Shown piece by piece: positions 8,466-17,377 of a DNA stretch of 57,198 bases. Origin of the DNA: Hyphomicrobiales bacterium (lineage in GTDB: Bacteria > Pseudomonadota > Alphaproteobacteria > Rhizobiales > CAJQND01); contig JANQOW010000054.1 in the NCBI GenBank assembly GCA_028285595.1, forward strand, positions 1 to 57,198, in the 5' to 3' direction. Each line of letters begins with the position of its first letter. The first letter of the stretch is position 1. A model generated the notes under the pieces. It made no database searches, was not told the DNA's origin, and was given only the letters and a program-made list of their open reading frames with translations. The translations under genes and the position numbers were made by a program.

Positions 8466-9197
8466 ATGCGGTTCATCGTCACCCGACCAGCGGAAGATGC
8501 GAGCAAGCTCATCTCAAAACTGGAGAGCGCCGGACACAGCGCCCTTGCCGCTCCGCTGATCCGCATTCACAACCTCCCCGGCATCACGTTGCCCTCAACC
8601 AGGTGGCAAGCCATCCTGGTCACCAGCGCCAACAGCATCCGTGCTCTGACCATTCTCCCAGGCCACGACCGCTTGACATCAGTTCCCGTCTTTGCAGTGG
8701 GACCTGCCTCCGCCACAGCGGCTAAGTCTGCCGGTTTCACGGACATTCGAACGGCCCACGGTGATCTGGAGGCCCTGACCGCCCTGGCCCTTAAGGAGTT
8801 GGATCCGGCAGAGGGCCCCGTGTTCTATCCTTCCGGCACCGTCATTTCCGGCGACCTTAAGAGCAAACTGGAGAAGGCCGGCTTCCTGTGCACACGTCTG
8901 CCGCTTTACAACGCCGAGCCTGCCCAAGAGCTGCCTGACGCGGTGCTCCAGGCACTCAAGGACCGCGCGGTGGATGGTGTTGTGCTGTTCTCGCCGCGCA
9001 CGGCGCGGATCTGGGCAAAATGTCTCGCTGTTGCCGATCTCACCAGCGTGGCCTCAAGTTTGACGCATTGCTGTCTTTCAACCGCCGTGGCAGAGGCTGT
9101 TTCAGCAAGTCTTGGGTCCGGAGTTAAGCTAAAGAGCTTGATCATCGCTCCGGAACCGAATGAAGACAGTCTTCTTCAGGCCATTGGCGCCGTCTGA
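8466..9197 (+). CDS. hemD: Uroporphyrinogen-III synthase
   Basis: 243 residues, start ATG six bases after hemC. Cyclises hydroxymethylbilane with inversion of ring D. The family diverges strongly, but MRFIVTRPAEDA at the N-terminus, the two-domain layout, the AVGPASATAAKSAGF segment and VDGVVLFSPRTARIW (the conserved S-x-R/S-A strand) are typical. Position directly after hemC and before the Mic60/hemY pair supports the call. Expression is presumably from the hemC promoter. Sequence conservation is low in this family, so context carries part of the confidence. Confidence 0.92.
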   Translation: MRFIVTRPAEDASKLISKLESAGHSALAAPLIRIHNLPGITLPSTRWQAILVTSANSIRALTILPGHDRLTSVPVFAVGPASATAAKSAGFTDIRTAHGDLEALTALALKELDPAEGPVFYPSGTVISGDLKSKLEKAGFLCTRLPLYNAEPAQELPDAVLQALKDRAVDGVVLFSPRTARIWAKCLAVADLTSVASSLTHCCLSTAVAEAVSASLGSGVKLKSLIIAPEPNEDSLLQAIGAV

Positions 9198-9298
9198 TTG
9201 GTCTTATGTCCTTTAGATTTAAGGTTGTGGGTATATATTAAGGGCAATAAACAACAGCAGGCACCGGCGAAATTCTATTCAATCCGGCTGCCGGGAAC

Positions 9299-10873
9299 GT
9301 GGCAAAGGATCTCCAGCCAAAAATGGCACAGCGCAAAGGTACCAGCGGTGGGCGGCGCCGGCAGGCCGCCAAAGCCCCTGTAATCGATCTTGAGGCAAGC
9401 GAAGTTGCTGAACAGCCGGACGAGCCCCAGGCTGACGCAGATCCGTCTGCGGAAGAGGCAAAAGCCGCCCCAGCGGAAGCCAGTGACGAGACCGTCGAGC
9501 AGCAAGACGCCGAGGACACCGAAACGAAGGCCGAAGAGACGGCTGAGCCGGCGGTTGATGAACCCGAAGCGGACAAACCCGCCGATGAGGCTAAGCGCAG
9601 CGGGCGGGGCAAGCTTATTGCCGCGGGCGTTGCGGGTCTCCTGGTGACCGGCGCTGTGGGAGGCGCGTGGCTCTACAAAGATGTGGGGGCCAACTATTTC
9701 CCATCGGCGACCTCTGAGCAGCAGGCCGCACAGCTCGCCGAGCTGCAATCCAGACTGGCCAACCTGGAAGCCGCCAACGCCTCCGTTTCTGAAACCCTCA
9801 CAAAGCTGACCGCCCAAATCGACGCGTTAAACAAGAAGATTGACGACACGGCCTCCGCCGCTGCGGACCAAGCCACTGCCAAGGCCAACGAGGCGGCAAG
9901 CCTCGCGCAGAAGGCTGCTGAGCAAGCCGCACAGGCATTAAATCAAGCCGGGGCTGCGAGATCCGCTGCCAGCGACGCCATGAGTGTGGCGCAGGGTGCG
10001 CAACAAGCGTCCGAACAGATGAGCACGGAGCTGAAGTCCGCTCAAACCGGCATCAGTGAACTCAAAACCGCAATTTCCGCGGCAGCGGAAAGCGCTTCGT
10101 CGCTCACGGGAGACGCAAGTGAAAGCGTGAAGGCGGCTCAAGCGCAGATTTCGGGCCTGACGCTGAAGCTCGCCGAACTTGAGCGCAAGCTGGAGACCGC
10201 GTCCACGCAGCCGCAAGCCGACCCCGCCGTTGCCGAGAAACTTGGACAGCTCGATCAGGCCGTGACAACCCTGAAGTCGAACTTGGCCGAAGCGTTGAAA
10301 GCCCAGGAGGCCAATGCAGCGACGGCAGGTGAACGGGCAACGCGTGACCGCATGGTTCAAGCGCTGAGCGAGCTCACCAGTAATGCACAAGCCGGCCAGC
10401 CCTTCGCATCCGCTCTGGCGGTCCTGGAGCCGGCACTGGCGTCTGACCCCAACTTGGGCGCCCTGGCGGCCGTGGCCAATACCGGCGTTCCAACAGCCAA
10501 GGCCATACTGGAGAAATTCCAGACCGTCCGCAGCGCCCTGACAGGTCAAGCGCCCGCAGAAGACGCAACGGAGCAAGCGGCGCCTTCCTCTTTCCTCTCT
10601 TCTTTGCAGAGCCGGCTATCCTCGGTCATAAAAATCCGACCGTCGGGCACCAAGGATTGGACAAAGCTGGGCGACGAACTTGGGGCATTGGCGCAAAAAG
10701 GCCAATTGGGCGAGATGGTGCAACTCGCCGACACTGTGCCGGAAACGCTCCCCGAAGCGCTGGCTGCCTGGCTCACCGAAGCCAAATCCAGAGTGGCTCT
10801 TGACCGTGATGTTGCGGCGCTTTCTGCCAAGACCATGGAACACCTGGCGGCCAACAGTAAGACGGGAGGGTGA
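9299..10873 (+). CDS. Mitofilin-family inner-membrane protein (bacterial Mic60 homologue)
   Basis: 524 residues from GTG 9299; an ATG at 9323 is an equally possible start, and neither has a strong ribosome site. Layout: basic N-terminus, an acidic Ala/Glu/Pro-rich linker (about 30-100), one transmembrane helix (about 105-125), a long coiled coil with alanine-rich heptads (about 138-335), and a C-terminal mitofilin-like domain (about 345-524). This is the architecture of alphaproteobacterial Mic60, the relative of the MICOS crista-junction protein that shapes bacterial inner and intracytoplasmic membranes. The gene lies between hemD and hemY, its usual place in this class, and is seven bases from hemY. 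The C-terminal domain is expected in the periplasm. Confidence 0.85.
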   Translation: MAKDLQPKMAQRKGTSGGRRRQAAKAPVIDLEASEVAEQPDEPQADADPSAEEAKAAPAEASDETVEQQDAEDTETKAEETAEPAVDEPEADKPADEAKRSGRGKLIAAGVAGLLVTGAVGGAWLYKDVGANYFPSATSEQQAAQLAELQSRLANLEAANASVSETLTKLTAQIDALNKKIDDTASAAADQATAKANEAASLAQKAAEQAAQALNQAGAARSAASDAMSVAQGAQQASEQMSTELKSAQTGISELKTAISAAAESASSLTGDASESVKAAQAQISGLTLKLAELERKLETASTQPQADPAVAEKLGQLDQAVTTLKSNLAEALKAQEANAATAGERATRDRMVQALSELTSNAQAGQPFASALAVLEPALASDPNLGALAAVANTGVPTAKAILEKFQTVRSALTGQAPAEDATEQAAPSSFLSSLQSRLSSVIKIRPSGTKDWTKLGDELGALAQKGQLGEMVQLADTVPETLPEALAAWLTEAKSRVALDRDVAALSAKTMEHLAANSKTGG

Positions 10874-10879
10874 TGATCA

Positions 10880-12565
10880 ATGTGGAACATGATCATCCGG
10901 TTTGTCATCATTGCCCTGCTTGCGGCCGGCGCCGTCTGGTTGGCGGAACGACCAGGCACTCTGACCTTCGATTGGCTGGGATACACCGTTGAAATCTCCA
11001 TAATGGTTGCGCTCATTCTGCTCGCAATCGTCTTGTTTGTGATCATCCTGACCTGGACGCTGATCAGGCAGGTCTTCAACATCCCAGGTGCGTTGTCCGG
11101 ATTCTTCTCAAGGCGCAAGCAGGAAACCGTCCACGAAGCCCTCACCAAGGGGATTATCGCGGTTGGTGCAGGCGACAGCACGCTGGCCACCAAGTATGCC
11201 CGCAAGGCCAGCTCCCTGGCGGGCGATGATCCCCTCGCACAGCTCCTGAAAGCACAGGCCGCGCAGCTCCGCGGGGACCAAAGCACCGTCACCCATGTGT
11301 TTGAAGCCATGGCTCAGGCAAAGGACACTGAGGCGCTTGGCTTGAGAGGTCTCTTCACGCAGGCACGTCAGGACGGCGACATGGATAAAGCCCGCGCCAT
11401 GGCCTCCAAAGCGCTTGAGCTCAATTCCGGCCTGGTGTGGGCATCGAAAGCGATGTTGGCTTTTCAATCGGCAGGCGGCGAATGGCCGGCGGTGGGCACG
11501 ACGCTGGACAATCAACGCACGGCCGGCATCCTGAGTAAGGACGAAGAGAGCCGGCTGCAGGCGGTTGTTCAAACGGCCAGAGCCATAGAGCTTGAGGAAG
11601 GCAGCCCGGATGAAGCGCTGTCTCTGGCCGAGCGGGCCTTGCGGGCCGCTCCGGATTTGGTGCCGGCCGCCGTGGTGGCCGGGCGCATCTTGTCCAGCCA
11701 GCAAAGCATCCGCAAAGCCTCCCGCCTCTTGGAGAAAACCTGGAAGCTCATGCCTCACCCGGATGTGGCGGAGGTTTATGCTTTCCTGCGCTCTGGCGAT
11801 TCCCCGCAAGACCGGCAGAAGCGCATCAAGACCCTCACCAACAAGCATGGCGGGGGGCTTGAAGGCGCCATAGCTCTGGCTGTTGCCTGCATCGATGCTC
11901 AAGACTGGAAAGACGCACGCGCCGCCCTGGCGCCTTTTAGCGAAGACCGGCCGCCGGTGCGCGTGTGCGAGCTGATGGCTGAAATCGAACAGGGCGAATT
12001 TGGCGACAAGGGCCGCGCCCGCGAGTGGCTGTCCCGCGCCGTTCGGGCCCCACGCGATCCCGCCTGGGTCGCGGACGGGCACGTTTCGAAAGCCTGGTTG
12101 CCGGTCTCCCCGATCACCGGCGAGTTGGACGCGTTTCAGTGGCAAGTGCCCCCGGAGGCGCTTACGCGCGCCGAACCGGAACCTCCTGTGGCTGAAGCCG
12201 ATTTGATCGACGAGCCTGAGGCTGCCGAGGACGCGCCGGCGGCGGAAACCATCGAGATGGAACCCGCCGCTGAGGAAACCAAGGAGCCAGAACCGGAAGC
12301 GGAACCGCAAACCGAGCCTGAACCTGAGCCCGAGCCGGAGCCGGCCGAAGAAAAGGTTGTCGAAGCAGAGCCGGTCCCTGACGAAAAGACCGAAACCGCC
12401 ACCAACGGCGCCGAGGAGGCCCCCAAAGAACAAGAGGCGAAGGTCGACGAGACAGGCGATGACCCTGTGGATATGCACCGTCCGGATGATCCCGGCCCGC
12501 CCACTCCGGAGGAGGCGCAAAAAGAGGCCAGCAAGCCCTGGTATCAGGGAATGTTCTCGCGCTAA
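10880..12565 (+). CDS. hemY: HemY-like tetratricopeptide membrane protein
   Basis: 561 residues. Two N-terminal transmembrane helices (about 4-21 and 37-60) separated by a short loop with LTFDWLGYTVE, then FFSRRKQETVHEALTKGIIAVGAGD, a signature of the HemY N-domain, followed by TPR-like helical repeats (about 100-390). The last 130 residues are a low-complexity acidic tail rich in Glu-Pro repeats, ending in KPWYQGMFSR. This HemY is the haem-operon protein, unrelated to the HemG/HemY oxidase of Firmicutes; its precise role in tetrapyrrole flow is unsettled. Start ATG follows GGGAGGG and lies seven bases after the mitofilin gene. The Glu/Pro tail is longer than I would expect for the family. 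Confidence 0.9.
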   Translation: MWNMIIRFVIIALLAAGAVWLAERPGTLTFDWLGYTVEISIMVALILLAIVLFVIILTWTLIRQVFNIPGALSGFFSRRKQETVHEALTKGIIAVGAGDSTLATKYARKASSLAGDDPLAQLLKAQAAQLRGDQSTVTHVFEAMAQAKDTEALGLRGLFTQARQDGDMDKARAMASKALELNSGLVWASKAMLAFQSAGGEWPAVGTTLDNQRTAGILSKDEESRLQAVVQTARAIELEEGSPDEALSLAERALRAAPDLVPAAVVAGRILSSQQSIRKASRLLEKTWKLMPHPDVAEVYAFLRSGDSPQDRQKRIKTLTNKHGGGLEGAIALAVACIDAQDWKDARAALAPFSEDRPPVRVCELMAEIEQGEFGDKGRAREWLSRAVRAPRDPAWVADGHVSKAWLPVSPITGELDAFQWQVPPEALTRAEPEPPVAEADLIDEPEAAEDAPAAETIEMEPAAEETKEPEPEAEPQTEPEPEPEPEPAEEKVVEAEPVPDEKTETATNGAEEAPKEQEAKVDETGDDPVDMHRPDDPGPPTPEEAQKEASKPWYQGMFSR

Positions 12566-12635
12566 GGCAGGTCGTTCAGCTTGCACTGACGCAGTTTTGA
12601 GGGTAAGAGGTCGCCCGTCAGATCCTGGCGAGAGT

Positions 12636-12711
12636 GCCGCATTAGCTCAGCTGGTAGAGCGGCGCATTCGTAATGCGTAGGTCGGGTGTTCAAGTCACCC
12701 ATGCGGCACCA
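12636..12711 (+). tRNA. tRNA-Thr (anticodon CGU)
   Basis: A complete 76-base cloverleaf. The acceptor stem pairs GCCGCAT (12636-12642) with ATGCGGC (12701-12707), followed by discriminator A and an encoded CCA (12709-12711). The D arm is GCTC/GAGC with AGCTGGTA loop; the anticodon stem GCGCA/TGCGT encloses loop TTCGTAA with anticodon CGT at 12669-12671; the T arm is GGGTG/CACCC with TTCAAGT loop. The gene lies between hemY and the convergent UbiH-family gene. No integrase or duplicated 3' end is seen nearby, so it is not serving as an integration site in this window. Confidence 0.97.
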
Positions 12712-12737
12712 TTTCTCTTGCCAGAACAGCTCCCGTT

Positions 12738-13961
12738 TCACTGCATCAAACGCGGCAGGCGCTCGTTTAGGCCGGCCGCTTCGCGCATGAAAAAGCGCTT
12801 CAGCGGATTGAGCTGATTGACCACCGTGATCCCAAGATCGCGCGCAGCGCGCAAGGCCTGATTGTCATTTGAGAACAGCCGGTTCAGACCATCGGACAGG
12901 AGCGCAACCTTAAGATTGTCAAAGCGGCGCCAGGCTTCATACTGCTCAAGCACCGCTTCAGACCCGATGTCGAGCCCAAGCCGTGCCTGCGTCTGCAACA
13001 CATCGCACAGGGCCGCCACATCACGCAGCGCCAGATTGAAGCCGAGGCCCGCAATCGGATGAATGCCGTGGGCTGCATCTCCCAGAAGCGCCAGCCGCGG
13101 CGCCACGTAGCTGCGCGCCACATGCATGGAGAGCGGATAGCTGAAGCGCGGGCCTACTGGCGACACCTCTCCCAGATGGTTGCCGAAGCGGCGCACAAGC
13201 TCAAGCCGAAAACCTTCATCGTCAAGCTGCATGATCCGGTCAGCGATCTGGCTCTCTTCTGTCCACACCAGAGACGAGCGGTTGCCTTTCAGCGGCAAAA
13301 TCGCGAACGGACCGGCAGGCAAGAAGTTCTCCTCTGCCCGGCCTTGGTGGGGCTTGGCATGTTCGACCGTGGTCACGATCCCACTTTGCGGATAGGCCCA
13401 ATTGACGGTCTCAATGCCTGCAGCTTCCCGCAGCGGCGAGCCGCGCCCGTCGGCGGCGGCAATCAACGGAGCTGCTCTGGTGTTCCCATCTTCCAGATGC
13501 ACCGAAGCCTGAGCGGTTTCAAACTCAAACTGCGTCGCCCGGGCGCCGGCCAGAATCTCAATGTTGCCACGTGCCACCAAGTGATCATAAAGCGCGCCGT
13601 ACAGATGGCGGTTCTCAATCATATAGGCGGAGGGCTCACCAGGGAAATCACCCACGTCAAACTGCAGCAAGGCAGGTCTGGCCGCAGCATCCAGACGGGA
13701 ATCGGTCACAACGATCTTGTCCATGGGCTGGGCATCTGCTGCCAGATCGGTCCACACACCAAGCGCCTTAAACATACGTTTGGAGGTTGCGGTAATCGCG
13801 CTGGCGCGGCCGTCAAACGCCGCGTCGCGTTGCTTGGCCGGATCGCCGGCATCGATCAGGGCGACCCGAAACGCAGGTCCCTTGCGCTCTTGGGAGAGCG
13901 CTGCCGCCGCGGCCAGCCCGGTCAAGCCGCCGCCGATAATGAGAATGTCGACCCGATCCAT
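12738..13961 (-). CDS. UbiH/UbiF/COQ6-family FAD-dependent hydroxylase
   Basis: 407 residues when started at ATG 13961 (MDRVDILIIGGGLTG), which has GAGGA just upstream; an ATG five codons earlier is less likely. The N-terminal Rossmann FAD loop is IIGGGLTGLAAAAALS, and the second FAD motif is LLGDAAHGIHPIAGLGFNLALRD. These are typical of aromatic hydroxylases that modify the ubiquinone ring. In alphaproteobacteria several paralogues (UbiH, UbiL, UbiM-like) divide this work, and I cannot say which carbon this one hydroxylates. The gene is convergent with hemY and tRNA-Thr and has no obvious operon partner here. Confidence 0.9.
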   Translation of the reverse strand: MDRVDILIIGGGLTGLAAAAALSQERKGPAFRVALIDAGDPAKQRDAAFDGRASAITATSKRMFKALGVWTDLAADAQPMDKIVVTDSRLDAAARPALLQFDVGDFPGEPSAYMIENRHLYGALYDHLVARGNIEILAGARATQFEFETAQASVHLEDGNTRAAPLIAAADGRGSPLREAAGIETVNWAYPQSGIVTTVEHAKPHQGRAEENFLPAGPFAILPLKGNRSSLVWTEESQIADRIMQLDDEGFRLELVRRFGNHLGEVSPVGPRFSYPLSMHVARSYVAPRLALLGDAAHGIHPIAGLGFNLALRDVAALCDVLQTQARLGLDIGSEAVLEQYEAWRRFDNLKVALLSDGLNRLFSNDNQALRAARDLGITVVNQLNPLKRFFMREAAGLNERLPRLMQ

Positions 13962-14044
13962 GCCGTCCTCTACCATGACTTTTCTGCCAAGCCCATAAAA
14001 CCTGCTGCGGCGAAAGCGTTCCCGCCTGTCGGGCTATCTACCTC

Positions 14045-14072
14045 TTGAACGTTTACAGGCCCGGTGTAGATT
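14045..14072 (+). promoter_or_regulatory. Possible sigma-70 promoter for the MFS-sulfatase pair
   Basis: TTGAAC (14045-14050) and TAGATT (14067-14072) are separated by 16 bases, each matching four of six consensus positions. The site lies 40 bases before the GTG start of the MFS gene in the 150-base divergent region. It is only a weak match and alphaproteobacterial promoters tolerate wide variation, so this is tentative. Confidence 0.25.
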
Positions 14073-14112
14073 GCGGATCCATGCCAATAAGTGGATGACC
14101 TAAGAAGGCGGG

Positions 14113-15402
14113 GTGGGCAGCTATATGCGCCAAGCGATCGTTAAGGCTTGCAACGGCCGGTTCTTCTACGGCTGGGTCATCGTGTTCGTTGGCAGCTTCG
14201 GCGTGTTTTCCAGCGGGCCGGGACAATCGCACACCTTCAGCGTGTTTCTGGAGCCCATTGGCTCCGAACTCGGCATCTCGAGCGCAACCATGGCAACAGC
14301 CTATGGCCTAGCCACTTTGGCCGCGGCGTTCATGTTGCCGCAAATGGGTCGGCTGATCGACCGATGGGGCCCGCGCAAGGGTCTTTTGGCCATTGTGCTG
14401 GCCCTGGGGGCCGCCTGTTTCTTCTTCGGCGCCGCAGCGAACTTTCTTTGGTTGGCCGTGGGCTTTGCGCTCATGCGGTTCTTTGGCCAAGGCTCCTTGA
14501 TGATGGGCTGTGCCAATCTGGTTTCCCAATGGTTCACGTTGAACCGGGGCTTGGCCATGAGCCTGATGGCGCTTGGCTTCGGGGCCTCCATGGCTGTCCA
14601 TCCGCCCCTGTCTCAATATCTGGTCAACGAGATCGGCTGGCGCAATGCCTGGTACGCGATGGGCCTCATCACCTGGGTCACGATGCTGCCGCCCCTCTTG
14701 CTGCTGGTCTTCGACAAACCGGAAGATGTGAACCTTAGGCCCGACGGCGAGGCCCTCACCGACGCTGAAGAGGGCAGTGGCTCAAACGCGGAAATCTCCG
14801 GCCTCTCCCTCACCGAAGCCCTGCGCACGTCCACCTTCTACATTCTTTCTGCGGTGTGGTTCGCCATCGCCATGCTGGTCACCACTCTGCATTTCTACCA
14901 GGTGACCGTTGTCACGGATCAGGGCCTCAGCAAGCAAGCCGCGGCCAGTCTTTTCACCATCTCTGCTCTCACAATGGTCTGCATGATGCCGGTGGTGGGC
15001 AGGATGTTTGACAAGCTGCGCACCCGCTACGTTCTGGCCCTCGGTCTTGTGGTTACTGCGCTCAACCTGGCGGGCATAACGTTTGTGACGTCCTTCACCA
15101 CCGGCGTGGTCTACGCCTTGATGTTTGGCCTTAACAATGCGCTCAGCATGACAATGTTCGGTTACATCTGGCCGCGCTATTTCGGCCGCAAGCATTTGGG
15201 CAGCATCCAAGGCACCGGACAAATGGTGGGTGTGTTCGGGGCATCGCTTGGACCCTTGCCTGTGGGCTTGGCCTATGATCTTGTGGGCAATGCGACGCTG
15301 ACCTTGCAGGCACTGGCGGTGTTCCCCGCAGTCCTTGCAGTCCTGACGCTTTTGTTCCTGCGCGCCCCGGCTGGCTTGACCGAAAGCGCTCATTTGGAGT
15401 GA
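14113..15402 (+). CDS. MFS transporter, oxalate/formate-antiporter-like
   Basis: 429 residues from GTG 14113; ATG 14125 is an alternative start. About twelve transmembrane helices are visible in two halves. NGRFFYGWVIVFVGSFGVF opens the first helix, and GRLIDRWGPRKG between helices 2 and 3 is the MFS loop motif (G-x3-D-R/K-x-G). GRMFDKLRTRYVL is its counterpart in the second half. The pattern of the first helix and SVFLEPIGSELGIS resembles the OxlT/monocarboxylate group. The sulfatase gene starts nine bases after the stop, so the pair is very likely one operon and the transporter may bring in or export the sulfatase substrate or product. Confidence 0.85.
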   Translation: MGSYMRQAIVKACNGRFFYGWVIVFVGSFGVFSSGPGQSHTFSVFLEPIGSELGISSATMATAYGLATLAAAFMLPQMGRLIDRWGPRKGLLAIVLALGAACFFFGAAANFLWLAVGFALMRFFGQGSLMMGCANLVSQWFTLNRGLAMSLMALGFGASMAVHPPLSQYLVNEIGWRNAWYAMGLITWVTMLPPLLLLVFDKPEDVNLRPDGEALTDAEEGSGSNAEISGLSLTEALRTSTFYILSAVWFAIAMLVTTLHFYQVTVVTDQGLSKQAAASLFTISALTMVCMMPVVGRMFDKLRTRYVLALGLVVTALNLAGITFVTSFTTGVVYALMFGLNNALSMTMFGYIWPRYFGRKHLGSIQGTGQMVGVFGASLGPLPVGLAYDLVGNATLTLQALAVFPAVLAVLTLLFLRAPAGLTESAHLE

Positions 15403-15411
15403 CCAACCGCC

Positions 15412-16938
15412 ATGAGCAAGACCCAACCCCACATCTTGTTCATTCAAACAGACCAATTGGCCGCCAATGTGCTCCGCCCCTACGGCGACGCGATTTGCCA
15501 GGCTCCGAACATCGATTGGCTGGCGGAGACCGGGGTTGTCTTTGACACGGCCTATTGCAACTTTCCACTCTGCGCTCCCTCTCGTTTTTCCATGGCCACC
15601 GGGCTGCTTGCCTCCAAAATTGGCGCGTTCGACAATGCCGCCGAAATGCCGGCCTCCATACCGACCTACGCTCACTATATGCGCGACTTGGGCTACCAGA
15701 CCTGTCTATCCGGCAAGATGCACTTTGTGGGGCCAGACCAGTTGCATGGATTTGAAAAGCGCCTGACCAGCGACCTTTACCCGGCTGACTTTGAATGGAC
15801 AGCCGACTGGGAGGCGACCGGATTTAAAGGGGCAACTGACATACGCATGCTCACCCGCTCAGGGATCTGCGCCCGGTCCGTGCAGATTGACTATGATGAC
15901 GAGGTCACCCACCGGGCCGTGCGCGAGATCTATGATGCGGCACGCTCATCCGATGCGCGACCACTGTTTCTTCATGTGTCCTATACCCATCCACATGACC
16001 CCTATCTGTGCAAGCGGTCGCATTGGGAGCGCTATGACGGGCTTGAGGTGCCGCCGCCTCGTGTAGGCCTGCTCGGCGCGGACAAAGCGGACCCTCACAG
16101 TCTGCGCGTTTTGCAGCAGCACGGGCTCGCCGCAGCGGACATAACGGACGACGTGGTCATGCGTGCGCGCAGAGCCTATTACGGATCGGTGAGCTATATC
16201 GACGATCAGGTCGGCGCCCTGCTCGAGGCCCTCCGCATGTCGGGGCTTGCAGACAACACAGTCATCATCTTCTCCTCAGATCATGGTGAGATGCTCGGCG
16301 AGCGTGGGTTGTGGCTGAAGAAAACCTTCTTTGAGCAGGCTTTGCGCGTCCCGTTGATTGTCCATGCGCCAGGACGGTTCAAGCCGGGCAGAGTGCGGGA
16401 GTTTGCGTCTCTGCTCGATCTTCTGCCCACCTGTGCGAGCCTGGGCAGCGACGGCGCTTGGGAGAGCGCTGTGGAGCCGTTGGACGGCACCGATCTTACG
16501 CCCTATATGGCCAATGGCAGCGCGGAGCCCGAACGCCCGGTCTATGCGGAACTTCTGTGCGAAGGCATTCTGGCGCCCATCTTCATGATCCGCCGCGGCC
16601 GTTTCAAGTTCATCACCAGCAAGGGCGATCCGGACCAACTTTACGACCTGGAGGGCGATCCGGACGAAACGATCAATCTGGCCGAAGAGGCGTCTCATGC
16701 AGAGGTTGTTGCGGCCTTCCATGCGGAGGCTGACGGGAAGTGGGACAGCGATGCTTTGGCGGCAGAGATCCGCCTCAGCCAACAACGCCGTCTCTTCGTG
16801 AAGCGCGCCCATGCCAAGGGCCTGAAGCCGGCCTGGGATCATCTACCCGAAGGTGGCGACGACCCGAACTGGTTTCGCGGCGGGCAAAACTACAATGACT
16901 GGGCGTTCTCCTATTTGCCCGACGAGCGCGGCGGCTGA
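15412..16938 (+). CDS. Type I sulfatase, choline-sulfatase-like
   Basis: 508 residues, no signal peptide, so probably cytoplasmic. The formylglycine motif is CAPSR (Cys54-Arg58). Metal ligands are seen at Asp14-Gln15 and SSDHGEM (Asp290, His291); Lys102/His104 lie in LSGKMHFVGPDQLHGF. The DNAAE segment (Asn75) and FEWT (Trp129) are shared with BetC choline sulfatases, as is the C-terminal region with RRLFVKRAH. However, the stretch after Trp129 is about three residues shorter than in BetC and has no counterpart of the WYHN motif that, from memory of the Sinorhizobium enzyme, helps hold the choline head. The substrate may therefore be a related alkyl sulfate rather than choline-O-sulfate. It shares an operon with the MFS transporter upstream; no bet genes are nearby. 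Confidence 0.82.
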   Translation: MSKTQPHILFIQTDQLAANVLRPYGDAICQAPNIDWLAETGVVFDTAYCNFPLCAPSRFSMATGLLASKIGAFDNAAEMPASIPTYAHYMRDLGYQTCLSGKMHFVGPDQLHGFEKRLTSDLYPADFEWTADWEATGFKGATDIRMLTRSGICARSVQIDYDDEVTHRAVREIYDAARSSDARPLFLHVSYTHPHDPYLCKRSHWERYDGLEVPPPRVGLLGADKADPHSLRVLQQHGLAAADITDDVVMRARRAYYGSVSYIDDQVGALLEALRMSGLADNTVIIFSSDHGEMLGERGLWLKKTFFEQALRVPLIVHAPGRFKPGRVREFASLLDLLPTCASLGSDGAWESAVEPLDGTDLTPYMANGSAEPERPVYAELLCEGILAPIFMIRRGRFKFITSKGDPDQLYDLEGDPDETINLAEEASHAEVVAAFHAEADGKWDSDALAAEIRLSQQRRLFVKRAHAKGLKPAWDHLPEGGDDPNWFRGGQNYNDWAFSYLPDERGG

Positions 16939-16974
16939 CCGGGCAGCGTTTCTGAACCTGGGCTGAAATTGATG

Positions 16975-17001
16975 CTCACACTTCATTCAAACGAAGGTGA
17001 G
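16975..17001 (+). other. Stem-loop between the sulfatase gene and the small secreted protein gene
   Basis: CTCACACTTC (16975-16984) pairs with GAAGGTGAG (16993-17001) with a single bulged A, enclosing an eight-base loop. No T-run follows, so it is a poor intrinsic terminator. It lies 56 bases before the start at 17057 and could be a 5' leader structure or an mRNA end stabiliser. Confidence 0.35.
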
Positions 17002-17056
17002 TATAGACGCCCCCCTACCCCGGAGAGGGTGCAATAACAAAGGAAAGAACGCACCA

Positions 17057-17359
17057 ATGAAAACCCTCAATCTCACTCTTGTTGCCGCGATCGTGGCTTT
17101 GTCTTTGCCGGCTCTGACCACGTCGGCTTCGGCATATCAGTGCAAGCGCATCTCAACTCAAGTTAAAGTCCACGCCCCGACCAAGGCAGCCTCTCAGGCA
17201 CAGTCCAAAAAGTCCTGGACGATCAAGGTGAAGAACAGCCGCGGCCTCGCCTGGTCTGTTTGGAACATCGCCAAATCCAAGAAGGTCAACTGCGCGAAGG
17301 CCGGCCAGCGCTGGGTCTGCATCGCCAAGGCTAAGCCTTGCAAATACGTGGTGGGCTAA
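17057..17359 (+). CDS. Small secreted cysteine-containing basic protein
   Basis: 100 residues from ATG 17057, which has AAGGAAAGAA upstream; an in-frame earlier ATG at 16997 would bury the signal sequence and is rejected. Residues 1-26 are a classic Sec signal (KTLNLTLVAAIVALSLPAL, then TTSASA before the cut). The mature part of about 74 residues is lysine-rich and has four cysteines, two of them near the end (WVCIAKAKPCKYVVG), which could form two disulfides in the periplasm. No family recognised. The gene stands alone with its own strong terminator right after the stop, suggesting an independent, possibly well-expressed transcript. Confidence 0.7.
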   Translation: MKTLNLTLVAAIVALSLPALTTSASAYQCKRISTQVKVHAPTKAASQAQSKKSWTIKVKNSRGLAWSVWNIAKSKKVNCAKAGQRWVCIAKAKPCKYVVG

Positions 17360-17377
17360 ACCCGACCCTGCCGTTCT

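Noticed and set aside
12270-12360. Glu/Pro codon repeat in hemY as a tandem repeat of interest
   Set aside because: It is simple codon-level low complexity in an acidic tail and shows no longer unit.
11108-12586. A 492-codon minus-strand open frame over hemY
   Set aside because: Complement of the hemY gene with a biased Leu/Arg/Gly composition and no motif.
12636-12711. tRNA-Thr as an integration site
   Set aside because: No integrase, repeat of the 3' end or foreign-looking DNA nearby.
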